Position numbers and translations under genes: made by a program
NCBI RefSeq assembly: GCF_010111755.1
Contig: NC_088956.1
Coordinates: 248,001 to 312,000 of the forward strand
Length of the DNA: 64,000 nt
Source of the DNA: Nakaseomyces glabratus
Lineage: Eukaryota; Ascomycota; Saccharomycetes; Saccharomycetales; Saccharomycetaceae
Direction: 5' to 3'
The notes under the pieces: generated by a model
Seen by the model: the letters and a program-made list of their open reading frames with translations, nothing else
Told to the model about the DNA's origin: nothing
Database searches by the model: none
Shown here: positions 18,802 to 28,811 of the stretch, piece after piece
How positions within the stretch are numbered: the stretch's first letter is position 1
Layout of the letters: the number at the start of each line of letters is the position of its first letter

Positions 18802-20195
18802 ATACAACATGCAGATAATTTAAGGTCCCTGTACATAGAACAATATTTAATAGCACACGATATTTCAATATATATTTTCTTTCAATAAAACATCAGAGAA
18901 AAACAAATAAAAAAAAGAAAGGAATAAAATACCTGATAAGCTATAGTTTCTGTCATCACTACAAATTCGCGGCTAGAAAGTCTATTGTATCTCGTTTGCT
19001 TGTCCTCTTGAAATACTGAATTGCGCTCTGCATACGAGGACTTCCTTCTATACTTCACAACATCTATTGCTAAATACTAATAGGAAGGTAATAAGTTTAA
19101 CTTAATTCTTAAGAATGGATATGCGCTTTTACATACTATTTTTCACCAAAGGTACGGATATACCTGTAGATCAAAGCTTTGGTGCTAATATCCACCTTAT
19201 TCATCCCACGCTATAAGGAACCTCGCCCCACATCCTTAAAGGGTCGTATCAATTTCCCGATCTGGTAATAGCTCCAAAAACCCAGGCAATATCATTTTTG
19301 AGATATATCTCCGGTGTGCAACTGGTATCCTCCTGCTGCGCACTGTGATAGATGCATTGTGCGCATTTTATTAAGTGGAGCCTCCATTATTGGCTCAAGT
19401 AGGTGGAAATCAAAGAATATTCTCTGCTCTGTTAATTGCTGGATATGCTAATCCCGAAGCACAGTCTGTCCCGCAGAGCAGATATTTTTAGCGGGCCTAT
19501 ATGTGAGAATACACTCGATGGATGAACTTCTCGCAGCGAAACTGGGGGACTCTTCTAACAGGTGTCTTCTGACGCAGGGTAGTGGAGGACAAGGGGGGGT
19601 GAGGGACCCTAAGGAATCTACTGATGTTCGTTGCGTATGTTCGTTGCTGCTGTAACCATGTTCTCTGCATACTGTCTTAGTGCTGTCTTTTGCATCCCTT
19701 CTCACACCAGGATAATTGATGTTCTACTGTAGACGATCCCGAAATCTTAGGCTTTCGTATGAGTAATTCTGTGTCTTCCTTGGGACCTGAACCAAAGGAT
19801 AATAATTTGCACGCTGCTGGAGTTCTAGTGGGATTCCCCCCGTGAACTCTGGACTTGAACATCTAATCTGCATAATCGCTTCTTTGTCACTCGAACTCCT
19901 CTGTGTAAATGGGCCTCAGCAAATCACTGCTTTAGAGCTTTAGAGCTTTACAGCTTTAGAGCCTAGGAGCTTTCGAGCTTTCGAGCATTTGAGCATTCGA
20001 GCGGTACTAGAAGCTGCTAAAAGTGAGGGCAGACAAGGCAATCTATAACTGTTCAATATTGGACATGATTTACAGAGCCAAGTTTATATAAGGGCCACAT
20101 ATAGGATATCACAAAGTTGAAGATCATTTGACGGGATAGACGAGCAAAGTAATTCTTAATATATCGCAAGAGTTCTTCTGAACTTGAAGAAAACA
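18802..20195. other. Long intergenic region NCE101 to Zn-cluster regulator
   Basis: 1.4 kb. Short minus-strand frames (19448-19862) overlap each other and look accidental. The notable item is an 8-bp tandem repeat at 19929-20000. GC content rises around 19490-19620 for no obvious reason. Confidence 0.5.
19929..20000 (+). repeat. Tandem repeat of nine 8-bp units
   Basis: Nine consecutive 8-mers: GCTTTAGA, GCTTTAGA, GCTTTACA, GCTTTAGA, GCCTAGGA, GCTTTCGA, GCTTTCGA, GCATTTGA, GCATTCGA. Consensus GCTTTNGA. All keep the GC start and final A without a length change, while the middle has drifted. It lies about 195 bp upstream of the Zn-cluster regulator gene. Confidence 0.9.
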
Positions 20196-22694
20196 ATGGA
20201 GAAGAAGAATAACCTAAGCATGAAACCAAAATTATTTGTGCTGTCTCCTGATATGACCACAAATCAGCTGGTGGCTAGAACGCAGAGACTCTCCAGGGCG
20301 TGTGATTTGTGCAAGAAAAGAAAGACCAAGTGTCAAGGTGGTAACCCGTGCCAGAGTTGCAGGAAGGCTAACATACAGTGCATATATCGTGAGATTGCGT
20401 CCCATGACAAGTCTCACGATCTCATACTCGGCAGTCCCAACAAAATCAAGAAGAGATCAGGCCCCTTGTTAGCGGTTAAGGTAAAAAAAAGTCTGAAGGT
20501 CAATAATGGAGACACCATACACAGTGCTAATTACCAACAGGACGTACCGAAACTGTCTCAGTCAAAACCAAAACACAACCTAAACGGAAATGAATCTGCT
20601 GAAATCGAATCGTTTTCACCAGAATCTGTGTCAACATCCCCAGAAAGATATTACTCACAAAGCAAATCTCAAATCGATAATTCACTATACCAAGATATAG
20701 TGAAAGCAATATTCCCACCTTTGCAACTCGACAAGATTTTGAATAGTCCATCATTTGACAGAGAGAGTTTCATTAATATTATATCTTCACACATTTCTAA
20801 TTCTTCTCTAAACATTAACTCAGTCATTAACACTTATATACCAAGCCGAGCAAGAGTGCCATTACCTCCAAAAGATGTTGCTCTAAAACTAATAATGAAA
20901 ACTTGGGACTGTGTGTGCATTCTCTTCAGATTTTACCACAGACCGACCATTGTAAAGTTATTGGAGTCATTATACGAGGATAATGATAGTCAAAACAAGA
21001 CTTATAATAACGAACAACTCAAGGTATTACCGCTGATATACTCTGTTTTGGCTGTGGGAGCATTATTTTGCAAAGATGATGTTAATGGTAAAGATGTGTC
21101 CACAAGAGAGTTCTATGAAGATGAAGGACAGAAATTCTTTCTAGAGGCAAAGAGATTGATAGACATAGCAAATGCGGACGATATATATTCAATTCAGACA
21201 ATATTCATGATGACACTATTTTTGCAATGCACGGCTAAAATAAAGATATGCTACTCTTACGTGGGTATAGCAATGCGGGCATTAGTGAAGAATGGCTTTC
21301 ATAGAACAACATCATTGATAGGGCCGACTCCCATTATAGATGAAACTAGAAAGAGATTATTTTGGAGTGTCTTTAAGGTTGATATGTATCTAAATTGCAT
21401 AATGGGTATCCCCTTTGGTTTATCTGATAGTGATGTGAATCAGGATTTACCTGCTGATGTTGAAGATGAGAACATTAGAGAGGATGGCATTATCTATAAA
21501 AAATGTCAGTTTGGTTTAAGCAGTGCAGGTGCAAATAACCAACATACCAAGCTCATCCTTATAATGTCCCATATATGTAAAGCATTGCGTAACCTACACC
21601 ATTCAAATTATTCTTTGAGTGCTGTGGAAGAAAAAGTAAAGTACTTCGAAAATGAGCTATTTGGATGGTATGCAAGTCTACCCAATGTATTAAGGGCCGA
21701 TGATGATCAACTTATAAAGACGAGGTGCGGCGAGAGATGTCTGAAGGCTAAAAAGTTACTCTACTTAGATTACTTACTTACAAAACTGCTACTATACAAG
21801 CCATTTTCTCATTATATTATAATGCATCCGTCCCAATACCCGACGGTTAGTTTCCATTTTGGAAATGCTATCAAGTGTTTTGAAACTGCTCATGCAATTA
21901 TCAAACTAGCAGAAGAAATGATAAAAGAAGGATTTTTGAATGGTAGTTACTGGTTTTCAGTCCATACTATATTTTACAGTGTTTCATGCTTGGAGTTTTT
22001 TTCGTTTCAATACAATAAAGGCAACATTTCAGGTAATCCTCTAAGCTTCAGTGTACAAGAAACTTCGAAAATAGGTATGGAGATATTATTGCACCTAAGA
22101 CAGGGTTCTGATGCAAGCAATACTACTTTCAACGTTCTAAAACCTCTATTTGAAGAGTTAAATCAGCGCACTTCAGAAGCATCTACGAGGACATTGTTGC
22201 AAATGAAGTCACATATTGCCACTTTCCAGGACAGAGAAAGTGATTACCAAGATGGTAGGAACGAATTTAACCATCGTACCAATAATCTGACTACCACACC
22301 ACTTTATCATGAATGGCAGGATAGTAAAACTAATTCAACAGAAAAACAGGGTGGACCTGCAAATAATATGACCGGATTTTATGGAATGACGTCACGGCGT
22401 ACATCAAATAATATCGAACGCGGTCAAGGTAGTCATCACTTATTAAGTTTAGATGGCACACCTAGCTCTCGAAATGTAACAGAACAATTTACTGTTTCTG
22501 CTGATAATAATTACCCTTACGAGGAAAATTACTACGATGCATCTACCTCCCTATTGAAACCAGAAGATTTCTTCAGAAAATTTTTGGATGATTACGCAAA
22601 CGAAAGCTCAAAAAGTGCTAATATTGATATAAAGTCATTATTATCATCATCTAATCATGATGAAAATGTGAACTCAATGACTGCTCAATTTTAA
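20196..22694 (+). CDS. Zn2Cys6 transcription factor, YJL206C-type
   Basis: 832 residues from ATG 20196 (the frame opens at a TTG 12 bp earlier). A complete binuclear zinc cluster with spacing C-X2-C-X6-C-X5-C-X2-C-X6-C lies at about residues 36-62 (CDLCKKRKTKCQGG...). The middle has the fungal regulator domain: IYSIQTIFMMTLFLQ..., YSYVGIAMRALVKNGFHR and RKRLFWSVFKVDMYLN...GIPFGLSDSDVNQDLP at about residues 325-430. The tail is Asn/Ser-rich and could be an activation region. Being next to NCE101 points to S. cerevisiae YJL206C (about 758 aa), a family member of unknown target. Any adjacent target gene is not evident: neighbours are housekeeping genes. Confidence 0.85.
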   Translation: MEKKNNLSMKPKLFVLSPDMTTNQLVARTQRLSRACDLCKKRKTKCQGGNPCQSCRKANIQCIYREIASHDKSHDLILGSPNKIKKRSGPLLAVKVKKSLKVNNGDTIHSANYQQDVPKLSQSKPKHNLNGNESAEIESFSPESVSTSPERYYSQSKSQIDNSLYQDIVKAIFPPLQLDKILNSPSFDRESFINIISSHISNSSLNINSVINTYIPSRARVPLPPKDVALKLIMKTWDCVCILFRFYHRPTIVKLLESLYEDNDSQNKTYNNEQLKVLPLIYSVLAVGALFCKDDVNGKDVSTREFYEDEGQKFFLEAKRLIDIANADDIYSIQTIFMMTLFLQCTAKIKICYSYVGIAMRALVKNGFHRTTSLIGPTPIIDETRKRLFWSVFKVDMYLNCIMGIPFGLSDSDVNQDLPADVEDENIREDGIIYKKCQFGLSSAGANNQHTKLILIMSHICKALRNLHHSNYSLSAVEEKVKYFENELFGWYASLPNVLRADDDQLIKTRCGERCLKAKKLLYLDYLLTKLLLYKPFSHYIIMHPSQYPTVSFHFGNAIKCFETAHAIIKLAEEMIKEGFLNGSYWFSVHTIFYSVSCLEFFSFQYNKGNISGNPLSFSVQETSKIGMEILLHLRQGSDASNTTFNVLKPLFEELNQRTSEASTRTLLQMKSHIATFQDRESDYQDGRNEFNHRTNNLTTTPLYHEWQDSKTNSTEKQGGPANNMTGFYGMTSRRTSNNIERGQGSHHLLSLDGTPSSRNVTEQFTVSADNNYPYEENYYDASTSLLKPEDFFRKFLDDYANESSKSANIDIKSLLSSSNHDENVNSMTAQF

Positions 22695-23356
22695 ACTGCC
22701 GTTATATTGTCTGTTCTGAGGCAATTACTTTGATGAACACCCAACTGAAAAAATAGAATATTTAATAGCAACTTAAGCAATTAATAATGTAAAAATTAAA
22801 ACTAGCATAAAAAAGAATAATAACTCCATCAATTCTAAGTTTAAATAGTGCTATAACTCATCCTTCAATTGGGTTACTTGATGGAATAACTATAAAGTAA
22901 CAATTATTATCATTAGGAACGGATTATAATGTGACTTTTGCAAAATTTTTTTTAATCAAATTTTCAAATAACTCTCTCCGTACGTTTCTAAGGATACAGT
23001 AAATACAATTTATCTTGGTACGGTAATTTCTCTGAACTGCTCTTAGAGAGAACCAAATTTCTTTCTAGTTAGGTCTAACACTGACAAAATTTTTGCGATG
23101 AGCATCTCTAAACTATGCAGAATAGCCAACAAGTTTATCCGCGAAGACACTATATAATCACCACTGTATGCTTTAGGAACTTCGAGATATTACTAGCCAC
23201 TTTGTAGATCAGGCTTTAACTAAGCAAACAGTCATCAAAGCTTTGAATTGGACCATAACATTTTCTGCTTGAATACAATTTCTATTTGAAAGCAATTTTT
23301 ATCTGAATACAAGTTCCAATATCTGTTACAAAGAATAAAGTACAAAAATTAACAGG
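22695..23356. other. UTP5 promoter region and block junction
   Basis: 662 bp with a PAC element and an RRPE-like run (listed). This is also the junction between the YJL-like and YDR-like gene-order blocks. No repeat, LTR or tRNA remains at the junction. Confidence 0.55.
23084..23102 (+). promoter_or_regulatory. RRPE-like plus PAC element of UTP5
   Basis: ACAAAATTTTT (23084-23094) runs directly into GCGATGAG (23095-23102). The PAC is 255 bp upstream of the ATG. This adjacent pair is the classic signature of a ribosome-biogenesis promoter. Confidence 0.75.
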
Positions 23357-25249
23357 ATGACTGATACTTCTCCTATTATAAGATCATGTTACAATGGTGA
23401 TGGACAGTATTTATGTTATGTGTCTGTGGAACTTGACAAGCAAAGAGTATCAGTAGTGCCTACTTCATCTTACGACTCAAGCGTGGAACTTCCATCACTG
23501 CTAATAGATGAGTCTGGTCTGCGAGTAACACAGTTGTGCTGGTTTGGGGCTCAGGATATCCAATGTGTATTGATAGGTCTGAGCAACGGTGAAATTTGGA
23601 TTTATTCACCATTGGCAAATGAGATAGTTACAAAGCTATCTACTACCAATGGTCATGCTATAACAGGTATGGATGTAAATAGTGCCTATATCTGGTGTTG
23701 TGATGCTAATGATATGCTATATCAGTTTGATGCCAAATCATATCAATTATTAAAACATTTCAAAGTCGACAATGTTAAAGCATTGACACAATTGACCATA
23801 TTCAATGACGAACAATTGTTACTAGCATCACATTCCATCTACTTGGTCTCCCTTTCGGACAAGAAAGTATTGCTTACTTACCCAGGTCATATTACACCAG
23901 TATCCAAGTTGACCAAGCTGAATAATCAATATTTTATTTCTTCTGCCTCTAGTGATAGATTCCTTAACATTTATGATGTTCAATCCGGAGAAACAAAAAA
24001 TATCCTGGTATCCAACTCTAATATTGTGAACTATAGAGCTGACAAGGAGAATGATATAATTGTTACTACAGAATCTGGATCAGTGGAAGTATTCAAAGAT
24101 GTACTAGTATCTTCAGATATCACATCTACAAAGAAGAGATCAAGGGTAAAGAAGTCAAAGCAACCGGATAACATAATTAATCTGGTAAGCGAACAAGACC
24201 AAAAGAAATCATTTCCTGTACTAGATGTATTCATTAAGAGTAGATTGTTAAGTTTAGTCTGGTTTAGCAATGTTACAATTCCAAGATTTGTTGATCTAAA
24301 TTTAGAGAATATTCCAAGAGACTATCAGCATCCAGTGGACTCCAAATTAAGGCAAAAGAATTTCAACGATTCCAGGAGCTTATATGGTAATGATGTAGCA
24401 TCAACAAAGGCCTATAAAGAAGGTAATGCCACAATTACTTCTGGTGACAATTATAGACATGTGACGCAAGCTATTCAAGATTGGGAAAAGGAACTACAAG
24501 AGAAGGAGAAAGCTGGTGAAGATACATCTGGTGATCTGTCTTTACAGGATAAACTTGAAGCATCAAACTTTTCGAAATTATCAAACAACTTTGCCAAGAA
24601 CAAAATATCCACCTCATCTGATAAACTGACGAAATCTGCTATAGTAGCTGGTACGGTCACCACTGTATTGGCTCAAGCATTGCAATCCAATGACCACTCC
24701 TTACTTGAAACTGTATTGAACAACCGTGATGAGAGGGTGATAAGAGATACTATCCTGAGATTAAAAGCACCTCTGGCTATTATACTGCTGGAGAGATTAG
24801 CAGAAAGAATTGCAAGACAGTCACACCGTCAAGGTCCATTAAACATTTGGGTAAAGTGGTGTTTAATTATCCATGGTGCGTATCTAGTAAACATACCGAA
24901 TTTGATGTCAAGCTTAGCGTCCTTACACTCTACCTTGAGGAAAAGAGCAGAATTACTGCCTAAACTAATGGGCTTGGAAGCACGTTTGAATAACGTTGTC
25001 ATTTCTCCAACTTCTAAGGAAGACCTAGAAGATGAAGTTACAGTTGAATTTGATGAAGATGAGGAAGATGTCGAATACAATGAAGAGCTTGATGATGCTG
25101 GTCTAATAGACGATGGTGAAGAAGAGTATGAAACCGGATCTGAGGAAGAAGATGACGATTCGGAAGTAGAGGGAGATGATAAACAGGCATTAGAAGAAGA
25201 TGATGACTCGGAGGCAGAAGAAGAAGGCTACAGTGATGTCGAAGTTTAA
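23357..25249 (+). CDS. UTP5: Utp5, t-UTP (UtpA) subunit of the SSU processome
   Basis: 630 residues (643 in S. cerevisiae). An N-terminal WD40-like beta propeller spans roughly 1-250, followed by a basic linker. An Utp12-family helical domain lies at about 430-555 (LQSNDHSLLETVLNNRDERVIRDTILRL, then ERIARQSHRQGPLNIWVKW). A strongly acidic Asp/Glu tail starts near 560. Utp5 is one of the UtpA proteins that bind nascent pre-rRNA 5' ETS and are needed for rDNA transcription and 18S maturation in the nucleolus. HPT1 and URH1 follow as in YDR398W-YDR400W. PAC and RRPE-like elements support co-regulation with ribosome assembly genes. Confidence 0.93.
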   Translation: MTDTSPIIRSCYNGDGQYLCYVSVELDKQRVSVVPTSSYDSSVELPSLLIDESGLRVTQLCWFGAQDIQCVLIGLSNGEIWIYSPLANEIVTKLSTTNGHAITGMDVNSAYIWCCDANDMLYQFDAKSYQLLKHFKVDNVKALTQLTIFNDEQLLLASHSIYLVSLSDKKVLLTYPGHITPVSKLTKLNNQYFISSASSDRFLNIYDVQSGETKNILVSNSNIVNYRADKENDIIVTTESGSVEVFKDVLVSSDITSTKKRSRVKKSKQPDNIINLVSEQDQKKSFPVLDVFIKSRLLSLVWFSNVTIPRFVDLNLENIPRDYQHPVDSKLRQKNFNDSRSLYGNDVASTKAYKEGNATITSGDNYRHVTQAIQDWEKELQEKEKAGEDTSGDLSLQDKLEASNFSKLSNNFAKNKISTSSDKLTKSAIVAGTVTTVLAQALQSNDHSLLETVLNNRDERVIRDTILRLKAPLAIILLERLAERIARQSHRQGPLNIWVKWCLIIHGAYLVNIPNLMSSLASLHSTLRKRAELLPKLMGLEARLNNVVISPTSKEDLEDEVTVEFDEDEEDVEYNEELDDAGLIDDGEEEYETGSEEEDDDSEVEGDDKQALEEDDDSEAEEEGYSDVEV

Positions 25250-26218
25250 TATTAGATACGTTTAATTAAATACGATTCGCTAATCTCTTCACTTACTATA
25301 TAATGTCATTCTTAAAAGCATCTGCATTCAAATTTTAAATTCTATACAACAGTTAACTGCAATCAATGAATCAGGGCGCATTTAGCTATAAATATCTTAA
25401 GTACCTAAGATGCCCTAACCAATGTTTAAACAAGTCAGGGCAACACACGAAACGATAATATTGCCTTGACAGCAATAGTCTCTGTATTGATGCTTAACAC
25501 TTCTTCATCGGTCATTTTAAGTACGAGAATGTCATAGCAGTTTTTACAATAAGTAACATAGATGATGATATGAGATTAATTAATTCATGTTGTAATTTAA
25601 ATTAAATGTGACTTCTGCAAGACCATGGAAATACGATAGTACGGACTTTTCTAAGAAAGTGAGGATTCAAAAAAAATTTGAGTCTAACTGAAGAAAAAAA
25701 TATCAAAAAGAAATAAAAAATCCTTGCGATGAGCTTCAGGAAAGTTGTGCTGTTGAATACTTTCCAGACGGTTTGAGCTTATACATGGCTTTTATCATTT
25801 GTAACTGACTTCTGATTTGACAATGCTAAGTAATCAATGTAGAGGTGAGATCACGACTGAAAAATTTTCTGTAATGGAAGCCAGTCAAGCTCATCGCTGA
25901 AACCAATGAGATTTTTTTTATCCTAAATGAACTAAATGAAAAAATTGTAAAAAGTATAAATGTGAAGAAAGATGGACGATAGGTTATACACCTTCGCGTC
26001 ATTAATGGCATCTAAATTGCTATTTTTTCAATCAGACTGGTGGTTCTTCTGTTTAGTTCTTACCTAAACTTGTAACACTCTTTCATAATTTAGTTGTTTC
26101 CAGCAACACTTAGTGTTAACATTTATTAATTTTGACTATATAGACATTGTCTGATCATTTGATTGACATACAACTCTGAAGTTTTACCAATCGAAACATC
26201 AAATAAGTGCATACAAAA
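25250..26218. other. UTP5-HPT1 intergenic region
   Basis: 969 bp containing two facing PAC elements (25726-25736 and 25887-25897) and an RRPE-like TGAAAAATTTT at 25858-25868. I looked for C/D and H/ACA boxes and could not make a convincing snoRNA. See findings. Confidence 0.5.
25726..25897. promoter_or_regulatory. Two facing PAC elements forming an 11-bp inverted repeat
   Basis: GCGATGAGCTT at 25726-25736 and its exact reverse complement AAGCTCATCGC at 25887-25897, 150 bp apart. An RRPE-like TGAAAAATTTT (25858-25868) lies between them. The pair is 320-490 bp upstream of the HPT1 ATG. Confidence 0.65.
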
Positions 26219-26866
26219 ATGTCTGACGAGGATAAGCAGTATATCTCCTACAACAACGTGCATCAGCTGTGTCAAATTGGTGCTGAGAGAATCAAAAACT
26301 TCAAACCTGACTTGATCATCGCTATCGGTGGTGGTGGTTTCATCCCAGCAAGAATTCTACGTACATTTTTGAAGGAACCAGGTGTACCTACTATTAGAAT
26401 ATTTGCAATCATTTTATCTCTTTACGAAGACCTGCATACTGCTGGCTCAGAAGTTGAGCAAGTTGGTGTCAAAGTTAACAGAACACAATGGATTGATTAT
26501 GAACAATGTAAACTTGACTTAGTCGGTAAGAATGTATTGATCGTGGATGAGGTTGATGACACACGTACCACTCTGCATTACGCCCTCCACGAACTAGAGA
26601 AGGATGCCGCAGACCAAGCCAAGGCTAAGGGTATCGATTTGGAAAAGAATCCTGAGCAAAAGACAAACTTTGGTATCTTTGTCCTACACGACAAACTGAA
26701 GCCAAAGAAGGCTGACCTACCTGCTGAATTATTGAACGATCCAAACCGTTACTTCGCTGCTAGACAAGTCCCAGACAAGTGGTATGCTTACCCATGGGAA
26801 TCTAAGGACATCGTATTCCACACCAAGATGGCTGTTCAACAAGGTAACGATATCTTCATGGATTAA
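26219..26866 (+). CDS. HPT1: Hpt1, hypoxanthine-guanine phosphoribosyltransferase
   Basis: 215 residues from ATG 26219 (221 in S. cerevisiae); an upstream GTG in frame is ignored. IAIGGGGFIPARILR near residue 40 is the first PRPP-contact loop of the yeast/Xpt-type enzyme. LIVDEVDDTRTT at about 105-116 is the PRPP-binding signature with its two acidic residues. The enzyme converts hypoxanthine or guanine plus PRPP to IMP or GMP in purine salvage in the cytoplasm. It sits between UTP5 and URH1, in synteny with YDR399W. Codon use is biased toward highly expressed yeast codons in its second half. Confidence 0.95.
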   Translation: MSDEDKQYISYNNVHQLCQIGAERIKNFKPDLIIAIGGGGFIPARILRTFLKEPGVPTIRIFAIILSLYEDLHTAGSEVEQVGVKVNRTQWIDYEQCKLDLVGKNVLIVDEVDDTRTTLHYALHELEKDAADQAKAKGIDLEKNPEQKTNFGIFVLHDKLKPKKADLPAELLNDPNRYFAARQVPDKWYAYPWESKDIVFHTKMAVQQGNDIFMD

Positions 26867-27588
26867 ACATAGTCTTAATCACGCTATTACAGTTACTATG
26901 CATTCATGCTAATTCCAAATTAGATGTTTTTGTTTTTCCAACTGCGCAGAAATAAATACTCCACTGTATACTATATCACTAATTATCATATAACTAATAC
27001 TATGCATCAAATAACTAGTACAGTTGAAATTAGAACATCAAGAAAACAACTCTCGCCAATATTTTAGGTTTTACGAAGTCTTAATATCGATCAATATCTT
27101 CGAAAGGATAAAAAATTAAACTATAGATTGGACTTACTTATAACAGAACATTAGATTATGAACGCATGCATAAGATGTATGAGCTGTCCTGAGTATCCAA
27201 CATGCTTCATATATGTTAGGAAGGAGAGCTGCATTCTGAGTGATGAGTAATGACCACTCTTCTCTTGTTCCTGTATATGTGCCCTCTGTGAAAATGTGTC
27301 AAAAAACACTTAGATCCCGGGTTTTCTCAGAAACAGCCGCAAAGGCAACCCAGAGTATCAATAAAGGCTTATAAAATCGTAAATCTTCTGATGCAAAACA
27401 GAAAACGAAGTTTACAAGAGGATGCGGAAGGGTTAGAGACGCAAGACACTATAATATATTATTAGATTGAGATATCCTTTACGTATCCACTTTTTGAAAC
27501 ATATTAATAACAGCAGTATAAACTATTACACACAAGAGAACAGAGACCACAGCCTTTTTAAAACAAATATCAAGAAGAATTTATCAGG
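26867..27588. other. URH1 upstream region
   Basis: 722 bp between HPT1 and URH1, AT-rich apart from a CCCGGG-containing patch near 27310-27355. No gene or strong motif seen. Confidence 0.5.
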
Positions 27589-28602
27589 ATGACAGCAACC
27601 GAAATACCTATCTGGCTAGATTGTGATCCTGGCCACGATGATGCAGTTGCAATACTCTTGGCATGCTGCCTACCTGCATTCAAACTAGTGGGACTAAGCA
27701 CCTGCTTTGGTAATGCGCCACCAGAAAATACTGACTATAATGCTAGATCCCTATTGACAGCTTTGGGGAAGACTGATGTGCCAGTATATCTAGGAGCACA
27801 AAGACCTTGGATTAGAAAACCTCATTATGCTCCTGATATTCATGGAGAAACTGGGTTGGACGGCACTTCTTTATTGCCTGTTCCAGTAGTGGAGGTAAAC
27901 AAAGAGGTTAACTTTATTGATGCTATTGAAAAAGCCATTTTGGAAAGTGATGGTGAGCTATCATTCGTCTCAACCGGAGCTACCACCACTATTGCCACTG
28001 TATTGCGGGAGAAACCCTACTTATTAGAAAAAATTAAATACATTAGCATTATGGGAGGTGGCCTGGGTGTGGGTAATGTGAATAAAGGTTTATCAGCTGA
28101 ATTTAATGTATGGATTGATCCTCATGCTGCTAAATTCTTGCTTACAGATCCAGGTATCAAACGGAAGTGTATATTAATTCCTTTGAATCTCACACACAAA
28201 GCCTTGGCTACTGATGAAGTAATGAAGAGGGTTCTTGGTGATGGTAAGTCGAATATAAGGAGACTGTTCTACGATTTGTTCCTATTTTTCAAAAAGACAT
28301 ATGAACATGCTCAAGGATTTGAAAGTGGGCCCCCAATTCATGATCCACTTACTTTATTACCTCTTCTTGAGCTTTATGGCTGGGAAACAAAGGAGGTCAT
28401 TAATTTCTCGTATAGGCGCTTAGATATCGATGTTGATATTGATATCCATAGTGACCACGCGGGAAAACTGATAATATTGAACGAATATGAGCAAGAAGAA
28501 GTTCAGAAAGGTGTTATTGTAGGATATGAGCTGAATTTCGATTACTTCTGGGATAAATTATACTTCTGTTTGGAAGAAGCTGAGAAAACTTCAACAATAT
28601 AG
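27589..28602 (+). CDS. URH1: Urh1, uridine/nicotinamide riboside nucleosidase
   Basis: 337 residues (340 in S. cerevisiae), full length for the inosine-uridine nucleoside hydrolase family. The Ca2+-binding signature DCDPGHDDA is at residues 11-19. Also present are the active-site FSYRRLDID/Asp region near the C-terminus (VDIDIHSDHAG) and the FNVWIDPHAAK segment near residue 175. It hydrolyses uridine, cytidine and nicotinamide riboside to base plus ribose, feeding pyrimidine and NAD salvage. Adjacent to HPT1, so two salvage genes are neighbours, as in S. cerevisiae. Convergent with DIT2. Confidence 0.94.
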   Translation: MTATEIPIWLDCDPGHDDAVAILLACCLPAFKLVGLSTCFGNAPPENTDYNARSLLTALGKTDVPVYLGAQRPWIRKPHYAPDIHGETGLDGTSLLPVPVVEVNKEVNFIDAIEKAILESDGELSFVSTGATTTIATVLREKPYLLEKIKYISIMGGGLGVGNVNKGLSAEFNVWIDPHAAKFLLTDPGIKRKCILIPLNLTHKALATDEVMKRVLGDGKSNIRRLFYDLFLFFKKTYEHAQGFESGPPIHDPLTLLPLLELYGWETKEVINFSYRRLDIDVDIDIHSDHAGKLIILNEYEQEEVQKGVIVGYELNFDYFWDKLYFCLEEAEKTSTI

Positions 28603-28811
28603 CACATCACTATGTTTTTGTTCATGACATTCTTTTTTCTAATTATGAGTGGTTGTTTTCGTTTTGGATTTTCTATTGTAGTTTTACCACATTAACTAGC
28701 ATCGTTGGTATTAGGCTTGCTTATATTGCATACCAGAAATTTGTTTTTTTTTTTTAATTTTGCATAGCACTCTTCATTGTTTTTAGTTCCATTAATATAT
28801 ATCATTGAAAT

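Noticed and set aside
19514..19545. Short similarity to 5.8S rRNA (GATGGATGAAC, CGCAGCGAAA)
   Set aside because: Only about 20 scattered bases fit and the rest of 5.8S is absent; taken as coincidence.
19448..19862. Two overlapping minus-strand frames of 85 and 61 codons between NCE101 and the regulator
   Set aside because: No recognisable protein features, overlapping frames, and no conserved gene expected here from the YJL205C-YJL206C order.
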